A DNA stretch of 54,108 nucleotides from the NCBI GenBank assembly GCA_018433945.1, contig JAHDQF010000021.1:1-54108 (forward strand), given 5' to 3'. The position numbers were made by a program, and so were the translations under genes. This DNA comes from Proteiniphilum sp. (GTDB lineage: Bacteria; Bacteroidota; Bacteroidia; Bacteroidales; Dysgonomonadaceae). Positions within the stretch are counted from its first letter, which is position 1. Each line of letters starts with the position of its first letter. Shown in pieces: positions 29,208 to 37,146 of this stretch. Under the pieces are notes generated by a model. It was not told the origin of the DNA. It did not search any database and saw only the letters and a program-made list of their open reading frames with translations.

Positions 29208-31331
29208 ATGAACGCAAACGCATCAAAAAAGAAGAAAATCAAGATCCGTACCCGGGTATTCGTCCCACTGATCTTTGTCCTTGCGGTAATGCTCATCACT
29301 TACATCTTTCCCCGCCAGGGCAGCTTCAAATATTCCTTTAATGAGGGAAAACCCTGGCAGTACGGGTTGTTGACCGCTCCTTTCGACTTCCCTATCTACA
29401 AGACGGCTGAACAACTGAAGGCTGAACAAGACAGCATCCTGCAATATTATGAGCCTTATTTCGTAATCGACAAAGAGGTGCAGAAAAATGCACTGGCCGA
29501 TTTTGATGCCGATGTGAACCTGAAAGAGAGGCTGGCCGAACTGCCGGCTGATTACAAGTTGTACCTCCGCAACAAGTTGCAGGAGGTCTATGAGAATGGG
29601 ATCATGCGTTCCGAGGACTATGACCGCATTGCAGCTTCTGCTACGGGGGGGCTGCGGATCAAGGAGGGGAATATGGCCGTATCAAAAAAGATTGAATCAT
29701 TCTACACCATCCGCTCCGCCTATCAGAAAGTGCTTGAAGATTTGCCAGCGTCGATGGATGCCGAGATGGTGAAAGCTGCCAATATCAACGACTATATCCG
29801 TGAGAACATCATTTACGATGCAGCGACATCGGAAAAAGCAGAGAAGGAGTTTATCCAGCAGGTGGACATCAGCCATGGTATGGTGCAACAGGGGCAGCGC
29901 ATCATTGATCAGGGAGAGATTGTGGATGCCCGCACCTACAACATTCTCGCCTCCCTGAAACGGGTAACAGAGGAACGCAGTGGCACTTCAGGCAAGAACA
30001 ACGGCCTGATTATGGGACAACTGATCCTCATCCTGATGATGTTCGGATCGTTTTACATGTACCTGCTCTTTTTCCGTCCCAACGAATACCGGAACCGCAA
30101 GCATGTGCTCTTCATGCTCCTGCTGATCGTGATCTTCCTATTACTGACAGCAGTCACCATACGCTTTGATCTTTTCAACGTCTTTATCATCCCCTATGCC
30201 ATCGTCACCATCCTGATCCGTACATTCATCGACTCGCGCACCGCTCTTTTCGCCAGCCTGATCACCATCATCCTCAGCTCGCTGATGGTTCCTTTCCCGT
30301 TTGAGTTCATTGTGGTTCAGATTTCAGTAGCCATGGCTTCCATCTTCATGCTGAAAGAATTGTCAGAGCGGTCGCAGCTCATCAGGAGTTCATTCTTCAT
30401 CCTGCTCACCTATATCATGGTTTATCTGGGACTCACACTCTACCAGGAGGGAAGCATAAATGAGGCCAACTGGGTGATGCTGATCTACTTCCTGATCAAC
30501 TTCATTTTCATCATGTTCTCCTACTCACTGGTTTACCTGGTTGAACAGTCGTTCGGCTTTATCTCTGGTGTATCGCTGGTGGAGCTCTCCAACATCAACA
30601 AACCTTTACTGAAAGAACTCTCTGAAAAAGCCCCCGGCACTTTCCAGCACTCACTACAGGTATCGAACCTGGGGATGGCGGCCGCTGCGAAGTTGGGTGC
30701 CAACGCCTCGCTGATCCGCACCGGAGCACTCTATCACGACATTGGCAAAATGGTGAACCCCGCTTTCTTCACCGAAAACCAGACACCCGGTATGAACCCG
30801 CATGCAGGGCTCCCTTTTGAGGAGAGTGCCCGCATCATCATCAACCATGTCAAAGATGGAGTAAAGATCGCACAGAAATACAACATCCCTCAGCAGATCA
30901 TTGATTTTATTGAGACACATCACGGCACCAGCATGCCCAAGTACTTCTACATCTCCTGGAAAAATGCCAACCCCGGAAAGGAGGCCAATGAGGCCGATTT
31001 CCGCTATCCCGGCCCCAACCCCTTTACGCGCGAACAGGCCATCATGATGATGGCCGACGCGATCGAGGCTTCTTCCCGCAGCCTGCCCTCCTACTCGGAA
31101 GAGACGATACGAACCTTGGTGGATAAGATCATCGATTCACAAGTCAATGAAGGATATTTCAAGTTGGCACCCATCACTTTCAGGGATATCCAGATGGTGA
31201 AAGATGTATTCGTGGATAAGTTGCAAACCATATATCACTCCCGCGTAGCCTATCCCGAACTGAAACAACCAGGAAAAAAAGAGCTGCGCGAAGATGATCA
31301 CGCAGCGGATAAAGAGATGAGTCAAGCGTAG
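29208..31331 (+). CDS. 7TM-HD phosphohydrolase (PgpH/YqfF type, probable c-di-AMP phosphodiesterase)
   Basis: A 707-residue inner-membrane protein. One membrane span (about 23-38) precedes a large extracytoplasmic sensor domain (about 40-275), the 7TMR-HDED type. About seven membrane spans follow (about 275-460), then a cytoplasmic HD domain. The HD pair is H510-D511 in GALYHDIGKM, with further metal ligands likely in IINHVKDGV and IETHHGTSMP. Related PgpH proteins hydrolyse cyclic di-AMP, linking envelope or osmotic sensing to that messenger. No diadenylate cyclase gene is in the window, so the nucleotide specificity is inferred from the family. It converges on guaA with a 29-nt gap. Confidence 0.92.
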   Translation: MNANASKKKKIKIRTRVFVPLIFVLAVMLITYIFPRQGSFKYSFNEGKPWQYGLLTAPFDFPIYKTAEQLKAEQDSILQYYEPYFVIDKEVQKNALADFDADVNLKERLAELPADYKLYLRNKLQEVYENGIMRSEDYDRIAASATGGLRIKEGNMAVSKKIESFYTIRSAYQKVLEDLPASMDAEMVKAANINDYIRENIIYDAATSEKAEKEFIQQVDISHGMVQQGQRIIDQGEIVDARTYNILASLKRVTEERSGTSGKNNGLIMGQLILILMMFGSFYMYLLFFRPNEYRNRKHVLFMLLLIVIFLLLTAVTIRFDLFNVFIIPYAIVTILIRTFIDSRTALFASLITIILSSLMVPFPFEFIVVQISVAMASIFMLKELSERSQLIRSSFFILLTYIMVYLGLTLYQEGSINEANWVMLIYFLINFIFIMFSYSLVYLVEQSFGFISGVSLVELSNINKPLLKELSEKAPGTFQHSLQVSNLGMAAAAKLGANASLIRTGALYHDIGKMVNPAFFTENQTPGMNPHAGLPFEESARIIINHVKDGVKIAQKYNIPQQIIDFIETHHGTSMPKYFYISWKNANPGKEANEADFRYPGPNPFTREQAIMMMADAIEASSRSLPSYSEETIRTLVDKIIDSQVNEGYFKLAPITFRDIQMVKDVFVDKLQTIYHSRVAYPELKQPGKKELREDDHAADKEMSQA

Positions 31332-31360
31332 CAAAATCGGCCGGTCAGGCTGGAAGTGGA

Positions 31361-32881
31361 CTACTCCCACTCTATCGTTGCAGGTGGTTTTGAGGAGATG
31401 TCATAAACCACCCGGTTGACCCCTTTCACCCGGTTGATGATTTCATTCGATACCTTGGCGAGAAACGGATAGGGGAGGTGCGCCCAATCGGCAGTCATCG
31501 CATCGGTCGAGGTGACCGCACGCAGTGCAACCGTATTCTCATAGGTGCGCTCATCGCCCATCACCCCCACCGACTGCACCGGCAAAAGAATGGCCCCTGC
31601 CTGCCAAACCTTGTCATAAAGTCCGGCGTTACGCAGGTTTGAAATGAAAATATCATCTGCCTCCTGTGCGATACGCACTTTTTCCGGGGTAATTTCTCCA
31701 AGGATACGAATACCCAATCCCGGGCCAGGGAAAGGATGCCGATGAATCAGGTGAGGCTGCATGCCCAGTTCCAGGCCGATACGGCGCACCTCATCCTTGA
31801 AGAGCAGCTTCAGCGGTTCACACAACTTCAGGTTCATCTTCTCCGGGAGCCCTCCCACATTGTGGTGGCTCTTGATGGTTGCGCCGGTGATGGAGAGTGA
31901 CTCAATGATGTCAGGATAGATGGTTCCCTGCGCCAGCCATCTGATATCTTGTAGCTTGTGCGCCTCCCGGTCGAATGTGTCAATAAATCCCTTTCCGATA
32001 ATTTTCCGCTTCTGCTCCGGATCGGTCACCCCTGCCAGTGCCTTGTAAAAATGCTGCCTGGCATCCACACCGATCACATTCAATCCCAGGTGCTCATAGT
32101 TCTCCAACACCGTCTCAAACTCATTCTTTCGCAACAGCCCGTGGTCCACGAAAATGCAGGTGAGGTTGCGACCGATAGCCTTGTGGAGCAGTACGGCAGT
32201 CACCGAGGAGTCAACACCTCCGGAAAGAGCCAGAATCACCTTATCGTCCCCCAGCTGCTCACGCAACTGCTTCACTGTCGACTCGATAAAAGATGCCGGA
32301 GTCCAGTCCCTGCTCACCTCGCAAATGGTGAGGAAGTTGTCAAGGATCTTCGTTCCCTGCTCGGTATGGAACACCTCAGGGTGAAACTGTACCCCCCAGG
32401 TCTGCTCACCCTCAATGCGATAGGCGGCCAACGCTACATCCTCGGTAGAAGCAATCACCCTGAAGTGGTCAGGGATCCGAACAATGGTGTCGCCGTGTGA
32501 CATCCATACCTGGCTCTCCTGTGCAATGCTGCCCAAAAGTGGGTCACTGCTCTCCGTCACCCGCAGGTGTGCACGTCCATATTCTCTTGTCCCGTGGTTT
32601 CCGACCTCACCTCCCGAGGTGGCGGCCATCAACTGTGCTCCGTAACAAATCCCCAGTACCGGGTAATGGCCTCTGATGGCCTGCAGATCTGTTTTGAAAG
32701 CATGCTCATCGTTCACCGAGAAGGGACTGCCGGAGAGGATCACTCCTTTTATCGACTCATCGCCAAACGGAAACTTGTTGTAGGGAACAATCTCACAATA
32801 GGTATTCAGCTCCCGTATGCGGCGGCCGATCAGCTGCGTGGTCTGGGAGCCGAAATCGAGAATTACAATTTTTTCGTGCAT
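31361..32881 (-). CDS. guaA: GMP synthase (glutamine-hydrolysing)
   Basis: Converts XMP to GMP in purine synthesis. The 506 residues comprise an N-terminal glutamine amidotransferase with the catalytic cysteine C79 in LGICYGAQ and the histidine/glutamate in GVQFHPEV. The ATP pyrophosphatase domain carries the PP-loop [10 protein letters not shown]. The C-terminal dimerisation domain ends with KPPATIEWE, the family's near-invariant tail. A promoter box lies 64 nt upstream. It is divergent from the TPR/PD40 gene. Confidence 0.98.
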   Translation of the reverse strand: MHEKIVILDFGSQTTQLIGRRIRELNTYCEIVPYNKFPFGDESIKGVILSGSPFSVNDEHAFKTDLQAIRGHYPVLGICYGAQLMAATSGGEVGNHGTREYGRAHLRVTESSDPLLGSIAQESQVWMSHGDTIVRIPDHFRVIASTEDVALAAYRIEGEQTWGVQFHPEVFHTEQGTKILDNFLTICEVSRDWTPASFIESTVKQLREQLGDDKVILALSGGVDSSVTAVLLHKAIGRNLTCIFVDHGLLRKNEFETVLENYEHLGLNVIGVDARQHFYKALAGVTDPEQKRKIIGKGFIDTFDREAHKLQDIRWLAQGTIYPDIIESLSITGATIKSHHNVGGLPEKMNLKLCEPLKLLFKDEVRRIGLELGMQPHLIHRHPFPGPGLGIRILGEITPEKVRIAQEADDIFISNLRNAGLYDKVWQAGAILLPVQSVGVMGDERTYENTVALRAVTSTDAMTADWAHLPYPFLAKVSNEIINRVKGVNRVVYDISSKPPATIEWE

Positions 32882-32945
32882 AGGATTGATTGCATTGAAG
32901 CTGTCCGTGAAGACGTCTGTTCAGTATGATGAAGTTTTCAGGTGA

Positions 32946-32953
32946 CAAAGATA
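32946..32953 (-). promoter_or_regulatory. -7 box for guaA
   Basis: The minus-strand reading is TATCTTTG, an exact TAnnTTTG match, 64 nt upstream of the start. The rest of the 282-bp divergent spacer up to 33136 shows no gene, aptamer or hairpin that I can support. Confidence 0.5.
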
Positions 32954-33136
32954 CAAAAAGTATGAAAAATACCTCTTTAAACGAATAACAGATTCTTTAT
33001 AAAATCAGAATGGCATGGGTCAAAGAAATTCTTGTATCATGATCATCCCTCCGCTGCTTCCTGAGCTAAGCACCCCTATCGGAGGCAATATACAAATGAA
33101 AATTAGTGGATATAACAGTTGTATCTCAATTTTTCC

Positions 33137-33144
33137 TATCTTTG
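33137..33144 (+). promoter_or_regulatory. -7 box for the TPR/PD40 gene
   Basis: TATCTTTG, an exact TAnnTTTG match, ends 19 nt before the ATG, implying a leader of only about a dozen nucleotides. Confidence 0.5.
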
Positions 33145-33163
33145 AAATCAGAATAGATGACTG

Positions 33164-34585
33164 ATGAAAAATAAACCTATCATTTTCACGCTACTGCTCA
33201 GCACTTCACTCCTTGCCCTGAAAGGACAGACATTGGATGATGCCAGGAGTTGGTACCTGGAAGGTCGATATGCCGAAGCGTTACCGGTCCTTCAAAAAGC
33301 TCATGCGGAAGATTCGACTGATGCAGCACTGAATCAGTGGCTCGGCGTCAGCCTGTTGAAAACAGGCAGGATCCTGGAGGCAGAGAAGCATCTCACCTAT
33401 GCAGATGAGAAAAGGATCCCTGAGGCAACACTCTACCTGGGAGAGCTCTATAGCAAGCTCTATCGCTTTGATGATGCAGAGCAGGCATTTGAAAAGTACC
33501 AGAGAGCACACCGTCGCAACAAGGAGGCGCTGGCAAAGCTTGATCGTTTCAGGGAAGAGGCTGCTCAGCTGCAACGAAGAGCTCTCCGCACGGAAGATGT
33601 ACAGGTCATCGACAGCCTGGTGCTTCCCAAAAATGAATTCCTCTCAGCCTACCACCTTAGCCAGTCATCCGGTTCACTGCTACCCATCAACACGTTCTTC
33701 TCCGACCGGCCGGCCGGCAATGAAACGCTCTACCTCAACGAACGTGGCGATAAGGTCTATTATTCGAAAGAGAGCGATCAATCAGGTCACGACCTTTTCA
33801 CCATGGACAAGCTCATCGATCGCTTCGGTAACGAACAAAAACTACCAGATAACATAAACGGGGAGGGTGATCAGGCCTATCCCTTTGTCATGAGCGACGG
33901 CCTCACCCTCTACTATGCTTCTACCGGTCAACAGTCGCTGGGTGGTTATGATCTTTTTGTAACACGATACAACCTGAGAAGTGATTCCTACCTCACCCCC
34001 AGTCAGTTGAACATGCCTTTCAACTCTCCTTTCAACGACTATATGATGGCCATCGATGAAGAGAAAGGGATTGGCTGGTTCGCTACCGATCGTTTTCAAC
34101 CGGAGGGTTTCGTCTGCATCTACACTTTCCTTCCCAATCCTCAGGTAACAATGGTGGAGAGTGATGATCAGACATATATCTATCGCAGGGCACGCATAGC
34201 ATCCATAGCGGACACCTGGCGCGAAGGAGTAGATTACAGTTCGCTCCTCACTACCGCGAGGCAGCGTACAACAAAAGAACCTGCCGCAGCATCGGAATTC
34301 AGATTCATCATCAACGATGAGAAAATATACCACCGATTGGAAGATTTCACCAACAGCAGGGCACGATCTCAATTCTCACAGGCACTTGAACTGCAAAAAC
34401 AGCTTGAGCTTCTGGAGAGAGCGCTAAAAGAAAACAGGGATCGGATTGCCGCAGGGGGTGAAGCAAGCAGATCCCTCACCACACGGATATTGGAGCAGGA
34501 GAGAGAGAGTGAGATCCTTCACCAGCAGATTGAGCGTCTGAAAAAGGAGGCCCGTAATGAAGAAATCAGGAATTTAACCGATTAA
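33164..34585 (+). CDS. Exported TPR / PD40 beta-propeller / coiled-coil protein
   Basis: A 473-residue protein with a signal peptide (residues 1-21, ending ALKGQ). TPR-like helices follow at about 24-125 (ARSWYLEGRYAEALPVLQ). PD40/WD40-like blades lie at about 185-300, including GDKVYYSKESDQSGHDLF and DGLTLYYASTGQQSLGGYD. A long charged coiled coil lies at about 395-470. The TPR-PD40 order resembles PorE of the type IX secretion system, but the C-terminal OmpA-like peptidoglycan-binding domain of PorE is absent. It is probably periplasmic. The NfeD gene begins 11 nt later, so a membrane-stress or envelope role is possible but unproven. Confidence 0.78.
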   Translation: MKNKPIIFTLLLSTSLLALKGQTLDDARSWYLEGRYAEALPVLQKAHAEDSTDAALNQWLGVSLLKTGRILEAEKHLTYADEKRIPEATLYLGELYSKLYRFDDAEQAFEKYQRAHRRNKEALAKLDRFREEAAQLQRRALRTEDVQVIDSLVLPKNEFLSAYHLSQSSGSLLPINTFFSDRPAGNETLYLNERGDKVYYSKESDQSGHDLFTMDKLIDRFGNEQKLPDNINGEGDQAYPFVMSDGLTLYYASTGQQSLGGYDLFVTRYNLRSDSYLTPSQLNMPFNSPFNDYMMAIDEEKGIGWFATDRFQPEGFVCIYTFLPNPQVTMVESDDQTYIYRRARIASIADTWREGVDYSSLLTTARQRTTKEPAAASEFRFIINDEKIYHRLEDFTNSRARSQFSQALELQKQLELLERALKENRDRIAAGGEASRSLTTRILEQERESEILHQQIERLKKEARNEEIRNLTD

Positions 34586-34596
34586 ATTGAGTAGAT

Positions 34597-35103
34597 ATGA
34601 CCTTCGAGCTTTTGATTGTTGTTGCTCTGATTCTGCTTGGCATCCTCTTTATGCTTGTGGAAATCTTCCTGTTGCCCGGTCTCAGCATCGCCGGTATCGC
34701 TGGAACCATCATGCTGATTGGAGGGATCGTCTATGCCTACCTCTTCATTGGGAGCACTGCCGGCAACATCACCCTGGCGGCATCAGCAGTAGCAATGGGT
34801 GCCTCTTTTTTCTGGCTGCTGAAATCGAAATCACTGCGCAAAATCTCACTTGAGACCAATATTGAGAGCAAGGTCGATCATTCAGACCTGGCAAAGATCC
34901 ATGTCGGTGACACTGGTGTAGCGCTTTCAAGGCTGAATCCCACAGGGAAAGTGATGGTAAATGACCTTACTGTGGAGGGTAAATCGTTCAATGGTGAGTT
35001 TATCGACGAAGATGAAAAGATTGAGGTGGTGCGAATCGACACTTACCAGATACAGGTTAAAAGAATCACAGATCACCAAATGAACCAGTTCCTACAACTT
35101 TAG
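34597..35103 (+). CDS. NfeD-family membrane protein
   Basis: A 168-residue protein with about three hydrophobic spans in the first 75 residues ([40 protein letters not shown]). A C-terminal OB-fold domain follows, beginning near [19 protein letters not shown] and containing [16 protein letters not shown]. This is the short NfeD form without the serine-protease domain. Such proteins pair with flotillin or stomatin homologues, and floA follows 76 nt downstream, matching that pattern. It likely helps organise membrane microdomains; the molecular role is poorly defined. Confidence 0.9.
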   Translation: MTFELLIVVALILLGILFMLVEIFLLPGLSIAGIAGTIMLIGGIVYAYLFIGSTAGNITLAASAVAMGASFFWLLKSKSLRKISLETNIESKVDHSDLAKIHVGDTGVALSRLNPTGKVMVNDLTVEGKSFNGEFIDEDEKIEVVRIDTYQIQVKRITDHQMNQFLQL

Positions 35104-35179
35104 TTGCAGATATTCTCACGCTAACAGAAACATTTTTCAAAAAAAAGATAGTAGAAATATTCACCCTAAAAATAACATT

Positions 35180-36166
35180 ATGGCTTTATCAATTCCTTTA
35201 ATCATTACAATTGCCGTCATCATCATTTTTCTGATGATCTTCTTCCATTATGTACCGTTCTTCCTCTGGATCAACGCCCTCTCAGCCGGGGTGCGTATCT
35301 CACTGGTTCAGCTCTTCCTGATGCGTTTGCGCCGCGTACCGCCACACACCATCACCTATGCGATGATTGAAGCCCACAAGGCAGGGCTCAAGGATGTCAC
35401 CCGCGACAACCTGGAGGCACACTACCTGGCCGGCGGGAATGTGGATAAAGTGGTCCATGCACTGGTATCAGCATCCAAGGCCAATATCGATCTCACTTTC
35501 CAGATGGCTACCGCCATTGACCTGGCAGGACGAGATGTGTTGCAGGCAGTACAGATGTCTGTGAACCCCAAGGTGATCGACACACCTCCGGTGACTGCCG
35601 TAGCCATCGATGGAATCCAGTTGATTGCCAAGGCGCGCGTGACAGTGCGCGCCAATATCAAGCAACTGGTAGGGGGGGCCGGTGAAGAGACCATCCTCGC
35701 CCGCGTGGGTGAGGGCATCGTCTCCTCCATCGGATCGGCTGTCTCTCACAAGTCGGTGCTGGAAAATCCCGACTCCATCTCCAAGGTAGTGCTCAAGAAA
35801 GGTCTTGATGCCGGTACCGCTTTTGAGATCCTCTCCATCGATATCGCCGACATCGACATCGGCAAGAACATCGGTGCCGTGCTACAGATGGATCAGGCCC
35901 AGGCGGACAAGAACATCGCTCAGGCTCGTGCCGAGGAGCGTCGCGCCATGGCCATCGCCCTGGAACAAGAGATGAAAGCCAAGGCGCAGGAGGCACGTGC
36001 AAAGGTAATAGAAGCTGAAGCCGAGGTGCCTATTGCCATGGCCGAAGCCTTTCGCAATGGCAACCTGGGTATCATGGATTACTACCGGATGGAAAATATC
36101 AAGGCCGATACCGATATGCGGGATTCCATCGCCAAACCACAGGGTGGCGGCGGAAATAAAAAATAA
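35180..36166 (+). CDS. floA: Flotillin-like protein FloA
   Basis: Membrane-associated scaffold protein of the SPFH superfamily that forms lipid-raft-like domains. The 328-residue length is typical. An N-terminal membrane span (about 5-24) and a second hydrophobic stretch (about 29-50) precede the SPFH region ([20 protein letters not shown]). A helical region rich in Ala, Glu and Lys follows ([20 protein letters not shown]), ending in a Gly-rich tail. It follows nfeD, the conserved partner. The nucleoside phosphorylase gene begins 31 nt downstream. Confidence 0.95.
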   Translation: MALSIPLIITIAVIIIFLMIFFHYVPFFLWINALSAGVRISLVQLFLMRLRRVPPHTITYAMIEAHKAGLKDVTRDNLEAHYLAGGNVDKVVHALVSASKANIDLTFQMATAIDLAGRDVLQAVQMSVNPKVIDTPPVTAVAIDGIQLIAKARVTVRANIKQLVGGAGEETILARVGEGIVSSIGSAVSHKSVLENPDSISKVVLKKGLDAGTAFEILSIDIADIDIGKNIGAVLQMDQAQADKNIAQARAEERRAMAIALEQEMKAKAQEARAKVIEAEAEVPIAMAEAFRNGNLGIMDYYRMENIKADTDMRDSIAKPQGGGGNKK

Positions 36167-36197
36167 TATAAGACGACCTTTACACATTGAACTGATT

Positions 36198-37064
36198 ATG
36201 AGAATTATACCTGAATCGGAATTAATAATAAATTCCGATGGAAGTGCTTTTCATCTCCATCTCAAACCCGAACAACTCTCGGACAAGATTGTAATGATGG
36301 GTGACCCCGACAGGGTCTCCATGACTGCCCGCTTTTTCGACAACATTGAATGCGAACTATCCAGCCGTGAGTTTCATACCGTTACCGGCAGCTACAAGGG
36401 TAAGCGGATTACCGCGCTTTCGCACGGAATCGGAACCGATAACATTGACATCGTGCTCACCGAACTGGATGCGCTGGCCAACATCGACTTCAACACCCGG
36501 ATGGTAAAAGAGCAGTTCAGACAACTCACCATGGTGCGCGTAGGCACCTCTGGAGGAATGCAACCACACTGTCCCGTTGGATCCTACGTGGTATCGGAAA
36601 AATCGATTGGCTTCGACGGGCTGATCCACTATTATGCGAATTCCCAGGCCATCCGTGAGGAGGAGTTTGAAGAGGCGTTCCAGAGACATGTGCACTGGTC
36701 TCCCTTTCACTGTTCACCCTACGTGGTGAGCTCCGATGAAGAGCTGGTCGAAAGAATCGGCCATGATATGATCCGCGGCGTCACCATCTCGGCCATCGGT
36801 TTCTACGGCCCTCAGGGGCGACATGTGCGCCTGCCATTGGCTGATCCCGAACTGAATGCCAAGATTGAATCGTTCCGCTTTGGTGAGCATTGCATCACCA
36901 ATTACGAGATGGAGAGTTCAGCGGTTGCCGGACTGGGTAAGTTAATGGGACATAAGGCGATGACGGTCTGCGCAATTATTGCCAACCGGGTAGCTCTGGA
37001 GTCGAATGCCAACTATAAAGGTTCCATCGAAGAGTTAATTAAGATCGTGCTGGACAGAATATGA
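36198..37064 (+). CDS. Nucleoside phosphorylase (uridine phosphorylase-like)
   Basis: A 288-residue enzyme of the PNP/UDP phosphorylase family that splits nucleosides with phosphate to free base and ribose-1-phosphate. The phosphate-binding start is MMGDPDRVSM. VRVGTSGGMQPHCPVGSYVV is the central signature and NYEMESSAVAGLG holds the ribose-binding Glu-Met-Glu region. The frame extends upstream into floA, but the ATG at 36198 fits the family N-terminus. A nucleoside symporter lies across the following protease gene. Base preference cannot be settled here. Confidence 0.9.
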   Translation: MRIIPESELIINSDGSAFHLHLKPEQLSDKIVMMGDPDRVSMTARFFDNIECELSSREFHTVTGSYKGKRITALSHGIGTDNIDIVLTELDALANIDFNTRMVKEQFRQLTMVRVGTSGGMQPHCPVGSYVVSEKSIGFDGLIHYYANSQAIREEEFEEAFQRHVHWSPFHCSPYVVSSDEELVERIGHDMIRGVTISAIGFYGPQGRHVRLPLADPELNAKIESFRFGEHCITNYEMESSAVAGLGKLMGHKAMTVCAIIANRVALESNANYKGSIEELIKIVLDRI

Positions 37065-37080
37065 TTTGATCAGTAAATCA

Positions 37081-37122
37081 GCTATAAGCTATAAGCTATA
37101 AGTTTTAAGCTATAAGCTTTAA
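37081..37122 (+). repeat. 7-bp-period tandem repeat (GCTATAA) flanked by 9-bp direct repeats
   Basis: Six head-to-tail heptamers: GCTATAA three times, GTTTTAA, GCTATAA, GCTTTAA. The array is bracketed by AGTAAATCA at 37072-37080 and 37122-37130. It occupies half of the 82-bp gap between the phosphorylase and the M16 protease gene. Confidence 0.88.
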
Positions 37123-37146
37123 GTAAATCAATAAATCAATAATTGT

